Shown one piece after another: positions 11,501 through 22,839 of a stretch of DNA of 64,000 nt. Position 1 is the stretch's first letter, and each line of letters opens with the position of its first letter. A program made the position numbers and the translations under genes. The DNA is from Asterochloris sp. CNOR1. Its lineage: Eukaryota > Chlorophyta > Trebouxiophyceae > Trebouxiales > Trebouxiaceae. The notes beneath the pieces were generated by a model that made no database searches, was not told the DNA's origin, and saw only the letters and a program-made list of their open reading frames with translations. The stretch covers positions 1,550,001 through 1,614,000 of the forward strand of contig OZ017749.1 of NCBI GenBank assembly GCA_963969365.1, read 5' to 3'.

Positions 11501-11590
11501 TGCAGGTTGTACCTATAAAGTGTGTCAGACCATGTGTGCGGGAAGTTTGTAGACTGGGTGTGCAGATTGTACCTATAAAGTGGGTCAGAC
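11501..11590 (+). repeat. Two 30-bp direct repeats, 60 bp apart
   Basis: TGCAGGTTGTACCTATAAAG plus TGTGTCAGAC (11501-11530) and TGCAGATTGTACCTATAAAG plus TGGGTCAGAC (11561-11590) differ at only two positions. Each includes a TATAAAG box-like string. Confidence 0.85.
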
Positions 11591-12594
11591 TGCATGGGAG
11601 CCAGCAGCATGCATAGCAGCTAGCAGGGCTGCACGCATCACAGGGAACACAAGAGACCGTCATTGGAGGCTGGCTAGCTGTGGACTGCTGATTGCTTGAT
11701 GCAGCAGCTGCTTGTGCATCTGAAGCGTCATCGTGACTGCCATCTGCCTACATTGAGTGTGCTTAGAGGGTGAGGCTGCCTGCAGTGCAGAGGCATCTTT
11801 GCAGGGTTGCCGTGTTGCTACATGTGTTCAGGCATTGCCTCGCCGCATGCAAGAGGTCCAGGGTTGCCTTGACCATGCACAACAGGTGTTGAGCTGCTAA
11901 CTCCCACATAGCGCAGCAAATGTAGCCCAAGCGTTAGCGCACAGTGCTGTAAAGGGCGGGACTCACCAATGAGCAGCACTGCAAGCTCTGTGTCGATGCC
12001 CGCAGTGAGCATCCCACCTTGCGACCATGCACCACGCCACCCTCGTCCCCACTTACAGTGAGGCTCTTTCCTGCATTGCTATACGTACAGTATACTGCAG
12101 GGCAGGCAAGTGTGCGTTAGACGGGATAAGAGCCAGCTGGCATGCATAGCGACTAGCAGGGCTGGCATCTGTACAGAACTTGAGAGACTGCATCAACTTG
12201 CAGGGCAGGCAGATGGCTGAATCTTAGCATTGCAGCAAGCACTCACATACCGCAGCACATGAAGCCCAAGCGCTTAGCAGGGAGCAGGGCTGGCATCTGT
12301 ACACAACATCAAAGACTACGTCAAAATGCAGGGCAGGCAGAGGGCTGAACCTTAGCGTTGTGGCGCTCAACAACACAGCATATGTCCAGAAGCCATACCG
12401 GGTCATCGCCACTGCCAGCGTACTGTCTCAGTTCTGCCAGCATTGTGGCGCCAGCCAGCAGGTCGGTGCGTACCTGGTCACCCTGCCACAGGCTGCTCAA
12501 GCTCAGGGGCCAAAGCAACCGGAAGCCACGGCTCTGACCTCTGTTCCAACTGCAGCCAGGAATTAGATTATCAGGACAAGGGAAGGATTGGGGA

Positions 12595-12750
12595 TGGATT
12601 GCCTCATGTTAGGGAAAGATTGCCTCAGGCTGGGACTGTTGCAATCGTGGTAGTCCCAGGCTGGGACTAGGACAAGCAAAATAGTCCCCGCTGGGATGGA
12701 CTACCTCAGGGCAGGGAGGATTTGAAGGGATTGCCTCAGGCTGGGAAGGA
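12595..12750. repeat. Degenerate GGATTGCCTCAGGCTGGGA array with an internal dyad
   Basis: Four or five imperfect copies of the unit occur (about 12595, 12617, 12690 and 12728). At 12651-12669 the sequence TAGTCCCAG-G-CTGGGACTA forms a 9-bp perfect inverted repeat around one base. Confidence 0.65.
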
Positions 12751-12822
12751 CATTCAACCTGTAACTGACCACGACGCAACCCACATGGGCATGACAAGCA
12801 ACTTGGGTGCATTGCCTTCAGG

Positions 12823-13010
12823 AGGTGCGACTGTCAGCTCACCAGAACTCCTTTCTGAAGACCGCAATTGGCCCTGAGGATGCTGAGAGAGAAAAACTTC
12901 TCACTATGAAGCAGCACCCACTTGGCAGGCTTTTTGGGCTGGCTCTGGCCGTCCTTGCTGCAGCTGGGCGATCTGCCTGCCAGCATGAGATGGTTGTTCT
13001 TTATATTGAT
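12823..13010 (+). CDS. Possible orphan exon, function unknown
   Basis: After a TTCAG acceptor-like site, the + frame encodes EVRLSAHQNSFLKTAIGPED, a Glu/Arg/Lys stretch and then a hydrophobic segment (GRLFGLALAVLAAAG). It reads like protein and could be the start of a membrane or secreted protein. No partner exon was found with confidence; a frame at about 13272-13350 is possible. No family is recognised. Confidence 0.25.
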
Positions 13011-13106
13011 GCAGGCAGAGACAGCAACAGTTGTCTTGTTTGCTTCATGCTAGATGTTTCTTCTGAGATGCCTTGCACCTTGTGTCGAGCCCCTGCTCAG
13101 AGTTGA

Positions 13107-15259
13107 AGGGCCGCAAGGGTCCAGCATCTAATCTTAGCTCACTGGAGCTGCTCAAGGCTTGAAGCCACACCACTTAGCAAAAGCAATCATATCGAACTTC
13201 ACCATATGCTGATTTGAAGAGCAGGGCTATGTATTTGCCTGGTGTTGCACAATCTTGGTGTTATGTTATAGGCTTGGGCCCTGGCCTTGAAGCTTCTATG
13301 GCTAGCTTGCAGTACGCAACAGCAGGAGACTCAGGGACAAGTTGCTGTCAGGTGACTGTATATGTACTGGCCTTCAAAGGGGAACTCTTCGACACTCTGC
13401 TCCCAGCATCGCCAGCCAGTCTTGCTGCACCGGTACTCTGCCTCCAACTGTGCGCCTGACTCCTTGTCTGCAGGCCCAGCAGGCTGCAACAGCGGCACCA
13501 GCTCTGCCAGAGGCAGCTCCTCTTCGTCTCTGTCTAAGTAGGCAATCCACAGCCTGCACCAGGCAGCAAGGGCTCAGGATGAACAAGTAGACCTGATGGG
13601 TGCCACGCTGTACGCAACACAGCCCAGCAGCGTTGACATGGCCCCTGCACGTGCTGCTACAGGCCTGAACGTGCCATCGCTGTCAACGTGGCAGCAGCAG
13701 CACACGCAGCGAGGTCATGTAGCACAAGCAGCCTAACAGGCGCTGCCAAGGGGGTCCAACATGGACAGTGGCTGGAGCCAGGGCAACAATACGTGGTCAG
13801 AGACCCTCACACAACTGCTGCAGCACACCTGTCCTGCCAGTTGGTCATAGCGTGCTGAGTAGCACCCCTCCTGAGATGCACTTGGGAGATGTGCAGTTGC
13901 CAGCCAATCCTCCTACCTGCCAAAGCACTGGGGCTGCAGATGCAGCAGCACACTCAGCCATCCTTCCACCCCTGGCCATTTGGGGCTGTGCAGCACATGA
14001 TGCCATGTGCGGAGGAGCAGCAGGGCCTGCAGCCTATGACCTGACATGCTAGCACTGCCCGCAGGCCATGCCATCAAGCACCCACCTGGTCTTGCCAGCA
14101 CACGCTGGCTTGTCCCTTCAGCACTGCAAGCTGTGATAGGCTGACAGTCATGGTGTGGCACCCACAAGGTCCTCTAGCATGCTTCCGGCCATGCACATGG
14201 CAGCACATCAAAGTGCCGGCAGTGAGAGCTCGCCAGTTCCTGCGCCTGCCCAGCACGTGGCCTGTGAACACCTCCTGCTGCCTGGCCTCGTTCAGGAAGG
14301 TGTTGTTCACAGTGTGGCCCAGCACCAGGCGAGCAGTCGGCACCTGCAGCCAGCACTTGCAGAAAGCAGTTTGGCGCAACACAGGGAATCAAGCATGGCC
14401 CTTGCGCCCCTGAACATGGTGAGCAGACACTTCGTTGGCATCAGCTATGCAAATCACGAGCCTTGTCAAAGCAAGCCGCTGCCAGGTATGCTACTGCAAA
14501 TAACAGGAAGGGGCTGGAGTTCTTGCAGTTGTGCTGGTAGGCATGCTGAGATGCTGGTGGCATTGCGCACAAGAGTGCATATGCCAGCCACAAGTGGGAA
14601 GCTTTGGCTGGGCTGCAGCCAATCTGATGCCTTTGCCAGACCTGTAGTTGCCAGTGGGCTCACTGTCAAGGCCTGCCAGAAGACATGCGCTGTTTCTGAT
14701 GGCTACTCCTGCCAGATGCAGGTGGCAGGAAGGCAGATGATGCGTCTCCAGCTCTGCCTGAAAGGCCTTAGCTTCCTCTGCATGGTAGGCAGAGAGCAGC
14801 ACCTCAGGCTGCTGCTTGGCTCAATGCTTTGCTCTTGGCTACAGCCCACAAGCAGGCACTCTGGCAGTTGCTGTGGATACCAGCACTGCACCCTCTGCCT
14901 CACCTGGCCATGTCAGCTGCCTCACCCTCCATGCACCAGCCCACCAGCATGCTAACTCTGAACAGATTGTGAGGGCAGGCATGCAACAGCATTGCACTCT
15001 CTGCCTAGGGCTGCCACAGCAAAGTCGTGTCACAGGACCGCCTCTGGCCTTGCAGTCAAATGCGCGTAGCGAGGGACAGTGTTGCACAATCTGCGTGGGC
15101 AGGCTGTGCCAGCCGCCTTTCTGCCACGCGCCAGCTCACATGCAAGCACGCTCTGAACAACATCTTACCAACAGACGCAACAGCACTACCCCCTGAGCCT
15201 GAGCCTGCCACCAACTTGGCGGCCACCCCTTCACATGCATCTTTTACATCCAGTGTCGT
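13107..15259. other. No gene resolved; minus-strand fragments look partly coding
   Basis: The long + open frame at 14155-14955 has no domain-like composition. Minus frames give more protein-like pieces, such as ARLVLGHTVNNTFLNEARQQ near 14290 and LLSAYHAEEAKAFQAELETH near 14780. These may be downstream exons of the unidentified minus gene at 15260-17181. Similar segments recur at about 14930 and 15125. Confidence 0.35.
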
Positions 15260-17181
15260 CGACATTGTGACAGATTGCACCATGAGCCTGAGCCTGCCAC
15301 ACTTGGCGCCCTGTGTCTGCCATCCTCTGGCAGCGCTCCTTGTTGTCCCTCTCGGCCGTCATGTACAGCTCCAGCGCAGAGTGGGCTGCCTCCACTTGTC
15401 GATGTGTGGGCCAGCGACTCCTGTAGGAGCAGTGCTGAAGTATGGGCTGTGATACCCCGCAGTGCTTATGGGCAACAAACAATGGAGTGGGTGTGTGACA
15501 TGGGCAGTGAGGCCTGCGGGGCGGAATGAGGCAGCAGGCACAAGCAGCGCAGGACTGGTACGATGGCGGATCTGCCGTACAAGGCAGCTGAACAGTGGTG
15601 CAAGAGCCCATGGCTGAGCTGAATCAGGAAAGGCCACGCTGGGAGTCCAGGTGGGCACCAATTGTGCCTTTCTTCCTGCTCAATCTGTTCCTTTGCCATG
15701 TAGCTTCCCCAGAAAACTTGCCCTGGATAGGTGGGCGTCTTCCCAGGCAGGCCATGCCCAAGATGTCTGCTTGGGCAGCTGACAATCTGTCATGCAGTGT
15801 GCTTACTTGGCCGCTGACCAACCCCTGCAGTGAGCGTATTGTCACCAACTACCGTGCAGTCAGACCTCAGTCTTGCTCTTGCGAACAGGCCACCTGCCTT
15901 CCTGGGCAACTCACATTCTCAACTTGCCTGTCTCCTTGCCTGCCCAGTTCCTAGCTACGTCACACACCCCACACTATGCAGAGAACACCCCACAAATCCG
16001 CCAAAGCTGACACTGCCCTGTCACCTGTCGATCACGGCTCATCTGCCTTCCTGGTCAGTCTCACAGCATGCCAAAAGGGGCTTATTTGTGCACCTCAGCA
16101 GTGCATCAGCCATTTGTGTGCCAGGCCCATCTGACCCTGCACTCTGAACTCAGAGAACAGCCTGCTGAGCAGCCTGAGGAAGCGACTGCAGCTGACAGCC
16201 ACAAGTGACCTGCACATGCACCCCAGCCACACCCTGATGTGGTGTGCTGAACTTCAAACCATCTCATGCTGCAAGCATCTATCTCCCAGACATTCAGAGG
16301 CTGTGCGTTTGTGCAGGTACCCTGCTGGTGCCTCTGTGGGCTCACTGCCATACAAATGCAAGTATACAGTAAGTGACCCAAAAAAGGCAGTGTGAGGCCC
16401 GTCCCAGTCTCACTATGATAGGGCATGTCCTCCCCTCTGTCTCAAATTCCAGACACTCAAACAGCAGCCCATGTAGCATACGAGACCCATGGGTGTCCCG
16501 TACCTCTACCTTGCTCTTGTAGTTCCAAGTCCTCTGCCTTGCTGGTGCCCAGCCTGGCCATGGCCGCCTAGAAGTCCCCCCCGCCCCCCCCCCCCCCCCC
16601 CCCCCGTGCCCCATCCCCCTGTTCCCCCGCACTGTGCTTGGCATCCAGATCAGCCCGGTAGCCAGGGTGGTCTGTCTCATAGGCTGCCACCTCTGCCTCC
16701 CAGCGCTCCAAATCCTCTGCACTGCAAGCACCCCCATCTAAGGTGAGGACTACTGGTTTCCATCCCCCAGTGCTCAGATTTAGAAGTCTCTCCTGCCTGT
16801 CAAACTCCAGCTGCAACTCAGGTAGTGCAAGACACTAAAATGTGGCACAGCCAGCCCTGAGCACAGCTCTCCATTGACGACTTCCAGTGGCTTGGACCCA
16901 CCCAGATGCAAAGTGCCTGCCGTGCCGTCAGTGCAAGTCAGGACTAGCAGCTGCCTCTGTCTGGAAGGTCTGTCCGGCCTCATTACCAAACAACACCCAG
17001 GCCTGTGGCACTGCCTGGCATGAGTGCTGCCCTAGGATGCAGAGCTTGCCCAGGCAGAGCTGCAGACAGACCCCCCACACTTGCATACCTGCAGATGCAG
17101 CTTCTCAGCGCTGAAGCCAGACTTATAAGCTGCTTTCTGCTGAAAAGGTGCAGCCTCAGCATGAGTGTGGTGCCCAGACAT
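15260..17181 (-). CDS. Unidentified minus-strand exon set
   Basis: I do not recognise this protein. In transcript order the coding-looking pieces are: 17089-17181 (MSGHHTHAEAAPFQQKAAYK, ending LHLQ before a GTATGC donor); about 16820-16965 (LLVLTCTDGTAGTLHLGG, then KPLEVVNGELCS); about 16605-16812 (LEFDRQERLLNLSTGGWKPV, then ACSAEDLERWEAEVAAYETD); about 15650-15824 after a CTGCAG acceptor (GQVSTLHDRLSAAQADIL, then RRPPIQGKFSGEATWQRN); and about 15270-15450 (RQVEAAHSALELYMTAERDN, then KERCQRMADTGRQVWQAQ). Helical, charged composition and plausible splice sites support coding, but phases were not closed for all junctions. A 22-C tract sits inside it. A transposon-derived gene is one possibility (inference). 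Confidence 0.35.
16584..16605. repeat. 22-nt homopolymer C tract
   Basis: An uninterrupted run of C, reading as poly-G on the strand of the surrounding exon candidates. It is likely length-variable and G-quadruplex-prone. Its true length may be uncertain in the assembly. Confidence 0.9.
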
Positions 17182-18258
17182 GCAGCTCCATCGGCTGTCC
17201 CCCAACTAGCTGGTGTCAGGCCTGGGCCCATCTGGCTCACCACCTTCGCAATGTGGTGGACTCAAAAGACAGCTTCACTACCTTCTCCGCGCTTCCTGCA
17301 GTATGGAGGGACCTGATTGCACCATCAACATGAGCAAGTGCCTACGCAGCACAGACAAGTGCGCTCCCAATGCGGCTTGCATCAACACAAACAGCAGCCA
17401 GCATGCAGCAACCTGCCTGATGCTTCTTGGTGGACACCCATCTGCGCTCATGCACTCCCCCAAGTATTCAGGTCGCGCCATCAGCTGTTCTGCCCCTCTT
17501 GTGAGGCATGTGACCAAGCCTGCCCTGCATTCTGTTTGGCAGCTGATGTACTTTCTATGAAGAGCAGGCAGCCGATGACTGCCTTCTTGACCTGACTGCT
17601 AACCCCCTCAGTGATGTTACCAGCGTCACCATCCCCTCCAACTTCATTTGTTGTGCAGGCCCTGCCTGAAAGCTACATCAGTGAGGCCACTCTGGGCCCT
17701 GCTGTGCAGTAACGCATATCCAATGGAGGCCCCTGGCCATGCACACGACCCAACTGTCTATCCTGCACATCGGACTTTGGCTGCTGCGCTTGAGCATCAA
17801 CAACCCCACCAGGCTGCGTCATTGCACTGCTGCCTCTGTGTGGCAGCTGCTTCTTGGCCTTGATGTGAACGATGGCTCAGCACTGCAAGTGGTAACATGG
17901 TTGCACTGATGGAGGTTCCCATCACAAATTTGGCAGCTCATTCAGACCATCGCATGGGCAGTAGTGGCTGCATCTGTGTCTCTGCCCTGACCCTATAATG
18001 AAGGGTCTCCTGCTGTGGTGGAAGAAGTGTCACCGGCTGATGAAGTCTGGCCAGAGCGTGTGCACAAGCGCTACACACGTGCTGACTTCAAGACTTGCAC
18101 CGGGGGGGCCAAAATCCTGCCGGAGAGTAGATCAGCCGGGTTGAAGACGGCCTGAGTGAGGGCCACCACAGCACGTGTGTGTTCAGCTGTCAGTGCCTAC
18201 TCTCTCAACCAGCAGTGTGGCTGCGCCAAAAGCCTAAAATGCCCTATAGTAGCTCCCG
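17182..18258. other. No gene resolved
   Basis: Short frames only. A minus frame at about 17470-17520 (TCLTRGAEQLMARPEYLGEC) looks weakly coding and could be an upstream exon of the unidentified minus gene. The rest shows no domain, repeat or RNA gene I can support. The right part must hold the promoter and 5' UTR of the GT61 gene. Confidence 0.4.
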
Positions 18259-20360
18259 ATGGTCGACGACGCCACAGGACTGCGCACATCCTGTACATCC
18301 GGGCACTCAATGCTGTGGCTGTGCTATCTGGCATTTCTGGTTTTGGTTGAACCAAATGACCGAGTGCAATTCGTACATCCCTCATTTTGTACAGCGCTGG
18401 CACCAGCCGAACTGGGCAATGGCGGTGCGCGAGGCCAGTTGGGGCTGGGTCAAGTCTGTGTGGTAGGGCATGAAGTATGTGCAGGAAGGCGCTCTGCAGC
18501 AAGCTGCGGGTGCACCAAACACCTAGTGGCTGCTTCTAAGTTAAGTGGCTCCCTTTGCAGGTCAAGAACTTCATTTTTCTGAACCACACCTTGGACGAAG
18601 ACACAGGCATTGTGACCCCCTCAGGGAAGATTCCTCGCTCCTCACTCTTTGGGGCCACCAATACGCAGTCCCCGCCTGGAGATGGAAGGGTGGCAGAATA
18701 TCAAGACAATTCTGCCACCAACTACCTTCACCTGACAGCGGCAACTGCAGATCAACAGGTGTGATGGCATCTCTGCCTGGGCTGTTGGAGACAACAACCA
18801 CTGCTTGGAGACAACAATCACTGCTTGTGTGATGTCTGATATAACCAGTTACTAATAAGACTAATCAGTCTCCCCAAGGGGCCTGTGGCACAGCTCAAAC
18901 CATTGTGCTCATGCAGGCGGCCTGTCATGATGCAAACATCTCAATGGTGCCCATTGTTTTTGTGGGGAACAGTGGTGCTCATCCCTACCACAGTCAAGTT
19001 GTGAGCACCATGAGTACTTGGCTCCGCCAGACCAGAATTTGCCTTGCTTTGCTCATATTGTGAAGCGCCTGACTGATGTGCAGGAAAGTATCATGCCAGC
19101 GTTTGCAGGTCTTCTTCAGGAGGAGGTGGCATGGGAACCATTCCAATTTGGTTTTCTGCGTGAGCCAGAGCAGAGTGCAAGCAGATTTGTGTACCATCAA
19201 AGCCAAGATCTTGCTGTGCTTGTTGTGCAGCACACTGACGCAACTGCCACCCGTTGCAGAGCATAGGTGGAAGCATGCAGCCAGACCCGTGTCTGTACTT
19301 CAGCACCTCTCTGGGACAATGCCTGTTATGGCGCAAGACATTGAGCCAGGGCGATGCTTCAGGAAGGCTATATTTGTCCCAGACAAGGACTTGTTCGAAG
19401 AGGTGCAGTAGATGTCATTGTTGGTGTCAGTGTTGAAGTAGCATGGCACTCTGCGCGTTGAAACCAGTCAAGTATGCTCAGACCGACTTACATTGCAGGG
19501 CCACCTGATTCAACATCCTGCTGGTCCTCTGTTCTGCAAGTAAGTGTTGCCTTGATGGGCCGCCAGGTTTGTGTGTAGCCCTCATGCCTCCAGTACGACT
19601 CATATTTTGGCTGGTCCCCTGCAGTGCCTACCGCTCATGGTTTCAACGATTGGCGCCAGAGTCATACAACTTTGATGAGCCAGAACACCTGGTGACTGTC
19701 GTGAACCGAGGTGGCAAACGAAACCTCACAGATGGTGCAAAGATTATGGAGATTGCCAAACAGAAGGGATGGCAAGCTCAGGAAGTGTTCTTTGAGGGCA
19801 AGACTTGGGTAGAACATGCAAACATTGTCAGGCAGTCTGCGGTGCTGATCACGCCCCATGGAGCTGCAATGTTCATGATGTTCCCATTCATGCGCAAAAG
19901 TTCTGTTCTGGTGGAGATTAGGGTGAGCGTCTCAGATGTTGCTGGTTTGATGTGCCGCTACATTTGCTGATGCACGATATACCTTGCACCATATCCACCG
20001 CTCTGCCATACAACTGGTGCGCTGCAGGCTTTCGGCTATAATCCCAACAGCCCAGGAACGGGCTACTGGCATACCCACCGGATGGCAACCTTATATGCAA
20101 GGACACTTCTCATATGGCATAATCAAGATCCCGCCAACAGCTGGACCAGTCCTCATGTTGATGCCAACAACCGGGATTCTCCCAAGGAGAAAGACACAGA
20201 GGTTGGCGAGTCAAATATCATACAAATTCTGGACACTGCTTTCAAAATGCAAAGCAGTCCTCCACCCGCACGGGGACATAATTTTGGAACACAACATCTG
20301 AATCAACCATGTAGCCATCTCCACACCCAACAATGTGTGGAGGAGAAGGTTGACCGATGA
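18259..20360 (+). CDS. GT61 family glycosyltransferase (DUF563)
   Basis: Eight exons close perfectly in phase and give 458 residues: 18259-18462, 18561-18758, 18917-19000, 19084-19159, 19260-19402, 19499-19539, 19625-19922 and 20028-20360 (stop TGA). An N-terminal hydrophobic segment (MLWLCYLAFLVLV) makes a type II Golgi anchor. Later motifs: QVCVVKNFIFLNHTLDEDTG, PGRCFRKAIFVPDKDLFEE, LVTVVNRGGKRNLTDGAKIM, WVEHANIVRQSAVLITPHGA and KSSVLVEIR. The combination of NRxxxRxL, a CF patch and (I/L)xxHGA is the GT61 signature. Plant members add xylose or arabinose to wall xylan and animal EOGT adds GlcNAc to secreted proteins, so the donor sugar cannot be told here. The tail after HNFGTQHLN is Cys/His-containing and not conserved as far as I know. 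An AATAAA-like AT-rich stretch follows at about 20390. Confidence 0.85.
18785..18824. repeat. 20-bp tandem duplication in GT61 intron 2
   Basis: TTGGAGACAACAACCACTGC is followed directly by the same 20 bp with one C-to-T change. Confidence 0.95.
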
Positions 20361-20416
20361 AATTCTGGGCTGGTGACACAATCTGTCGTTAAATAAAAAA
20401 TGACTGTCTGTGGTGT

Positions 20417-22760
20417 TTACAATGGTCCACAACACATCAAGACGCTGTATTGACCGCGCTGAAGAACAGCTGCTGGAGTCTCACATTTCTTGAGGACGCT
20501 GCCGCACAGTGGTGCATTGCTGAGGTGCAAGACCGCCACAAGTGCTGCTGCAGCAGATCTGCCTGTGCTGAGCCTCCTGACAAGCACATACAAAGACACA
20601 GGTGAAGCTCCGCCTGTGAGCCCCGAAGTTGCGAGCTGGTCGCCACAAATGTTGGCGACTGTGTAGAGGTAGCACATGATCCCGGCCGGGAGCTCATTTG
20701 GCAAGTCATCATGCGGCTGCAAGTACGCATTCACAAGCTCCAGCTGCTCAGTTGAGAGCTTGAGCGGCTTACCCATGTGCAACAGTGATCCATCCCCGGC
20801 GTCAGAGCCACCATTACAGCGCGGGCCTGCATCGGCCTGCTGCGGTAGTCTGGGCACAGCTCGTCAAATGTAGCCTCCTGCAGTGCTATGTAGCGTATAC
20901 GTCTGGTGTTGCCTCACGCTACATCAAAGGTCCGCAGATTCCCTGATGCAGCCAGCTTCCTGAGGGCTTGATCGTCCAGGAAGCCGCGGACTGCTGTGAC
21001 CTTTGGGATTCCTGTTATCAGCAGGTTGAGGATCTTGCTGAGAAGTGGCGTGTCATCTGCTGACGTGGTTGTGGTGGCTTTGCGTGCATCTGGTCGCATG
21101 GCGTCTCAACACGTTCAGCCTGGTACATAACAAGGGCAGCTTTCTTTTGCAAATTTATCATGCTGGGCTTGCAGCTGCAGCATTGTGGCTTGCAGCTTGT
21201 ACAAGCCCGCTTGTGGTGGCAGCTCACTTGCTGATCTTCTTGCAGCACGACTTTAGGTGGCGCACTAAAAGCTTGCCCCACCACTCCCCGTTCTTGGCAA
21301 AGGCGCCTCGCGCTACCTCCTGCCAACACATGCGGCAGACCAGCCAGTGCAAGTTGCCGGTGTAGGAAGTGCTGCAGACGTGAACCACGGTGTCAGCTCA
21401 TGGTGTGTAGTGCAGCGGTTGCGCGCCAATACCTCGACAATGCAATTGGCAGCTTCCTAAGATGTGATGATCATGGAAATCTGGTTGGTGAGTGGGCAGC
21501 AAGAGGCTGCATGTAGGCTCACCTCCAGTAGCAAATCCGAGAATGGCCTCCTCTGCCCGCTGGCAGACCTCCGCTGTGAAAGGGACGGTGTCATGTTCAA
21601 TATATAGTGCACTGAAGTAGTGCAACTCCATAATGCACAACGGCCGCCAGGCCTTGCAGACCCTGGAACTCAGCACCGCGCCACTAAACAGGTAGAGGCT
21701 GTGCGCCTCCACAGAGTGGTGATGATCATCCATCTGCCAGTAGCCCCTGCGCTCAATGACGCATCTGCATGACAGGCACTCACATGCCGAGTTAGTCAGG
21801 CTGCAGCGTTGGCAAGCTTGATATGGCAAGAGGCACTTCAGTGGGCTGCTGCACTGGACCTGAGGAGCTAGTCACCTGAATGGGCGCCCCAAGTCTGCAG
21901 TTATGTGGACCCCCTTAGAGCGCTGCTTCATCAGCTGTCAGTGGGCAGCAAAGACATGGTACGGCTGATAAAATGACGGCGCTGCCCTTGGCAGGATCAG
22001 ATTGAGGAAGGTCTTGACTGAGCCATACAACAGCGGATGGCAGATGGGCACCAAGAAGAGGTTGTTGTAGTCGGCATACAACGGAAGCTTGACAACTGGT
22101 GACTTCCCATGACAGCCTGCTCGTGCAGGCTGCATCTTGCCATTACACACTAGATGGCCCCTGTGCACATGGTCCCTACATGCAAATGAAGGTGACTCGG
22201 CAAAGTCTGCCTCGCTGGGCCTCGGCATGGCACGACAAGGTGCAAGACACTGCTCACACCAGGGACAGCAGATTCACCCATGCGTGAGCTGAAGTCTTGA
22301 GTCCCTAATGCGGCATGCCGGATGCCTCATGGTCCGGCCTGGTTTGCCTCCTCTACATAGCCAACAAAGCGCATGACACCATCAAGTTGCTGGCCAAGAA
22401 AACGCACCACAAACCAGCTGTGCTGAGTGCCCAAGCCACTGGGTCGGCTTAGCACGTGCTGGACTGTCTGCAAAGACACCATAAAGGAAGAGACTGTGCA
22501 CAAGCAGCTCTTCCTTGATGGTGCCATGTGGGTGAGGCATCTTGCACGAGAGGGCAAGCTTTGCCCCTGCAGCAAATTGTCTGTCAGCTCAAGGATTGCT
22601 GCATCATTCAGCTCTCAGGTCTGCACACGGCAACAGTGCTCACCTTGCGGGCCATGGCAACCTTGAAGACAGTGAGCACATGTCCAATGAAGGCGTGCAA
22701 CACTGCAGGCTCATTGGGGCCACAGAGGACTCCCACATTGCCATGTGATCGCACTTGCTG
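20417..22760 (-). mobile_element. Decayed CACTA/Tnp2-like transposase
   Basis: Minus-strand exons in order: about 22644-22760 (GVLCGPNEPAVLHAFIGHVL, then TVFKVAMARK before GTGAGC); 22408-22566 (HPHGTIKEELLVHSLFLYGV, then FADSPARAKPTQWLGHSAQL); about 21940-22228 (KLPLYADYNNLFLVPICHPL, then LYGSVKTFLNLIL); 21398-21829 (LYLFSGAVLSSRVCKAWRPL); about 21240-21360 (GAFAKNGEWWGKLLVRHLKS); and 20417-21099 (LSKILNLLITGIPKVTAVRG; KLSTEQLELVNAYLQPHDDL). The 'GPxEP ... LFLYG.xaDSPAR ... LGHxA' order and the 'LPLYxDxN ... HPLLYG..K' block resemble Tnp2-type transposases of CACTA elements (family resemblance, not proven). Frames are interrupted and no ends or target duplications were found, so it is probably a fossil. 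Confidence 0.5.
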
Positions 22761-22839
22761 CGCAGGTAACCTGGCAGATCAGAGCACTTGCATGGTGGCA
22801 TACTGCTGTTCATGTGGGCCACATCAAGGGTTGGCAGGA

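Larger units (their letters stand above)
11289..12822. other. Repeat-rich stretch with one possible minus-strand exon
   Basis: It contains direct repeats at 11501-11590, repeated GCTAGCAGGGCTG segments near 11616, 12148 and 12280, and a pair of similar minus-strand segments (about 11900-11940 and 12240-12280). A minus frame at about 12352-12490 looks coding (LLAGATMLAELRQYAG, DDPVWLLDICCVVERHNAK) but no family is recognised. A GGATTGCCTCAGGCTGGGA array lies at 12595-12750. Confidence 0.4.

Noticed and set aside
14155-14955. 266-codon + strand open frame, among the longest in the window
   Set aside because: Composition is Cys/His/Leu-rich without any domain, it crosses repeated segments, and the opposite strand gives more protein-like pieces. 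Likely a chance frame in stop-poor GC-rich DNA.
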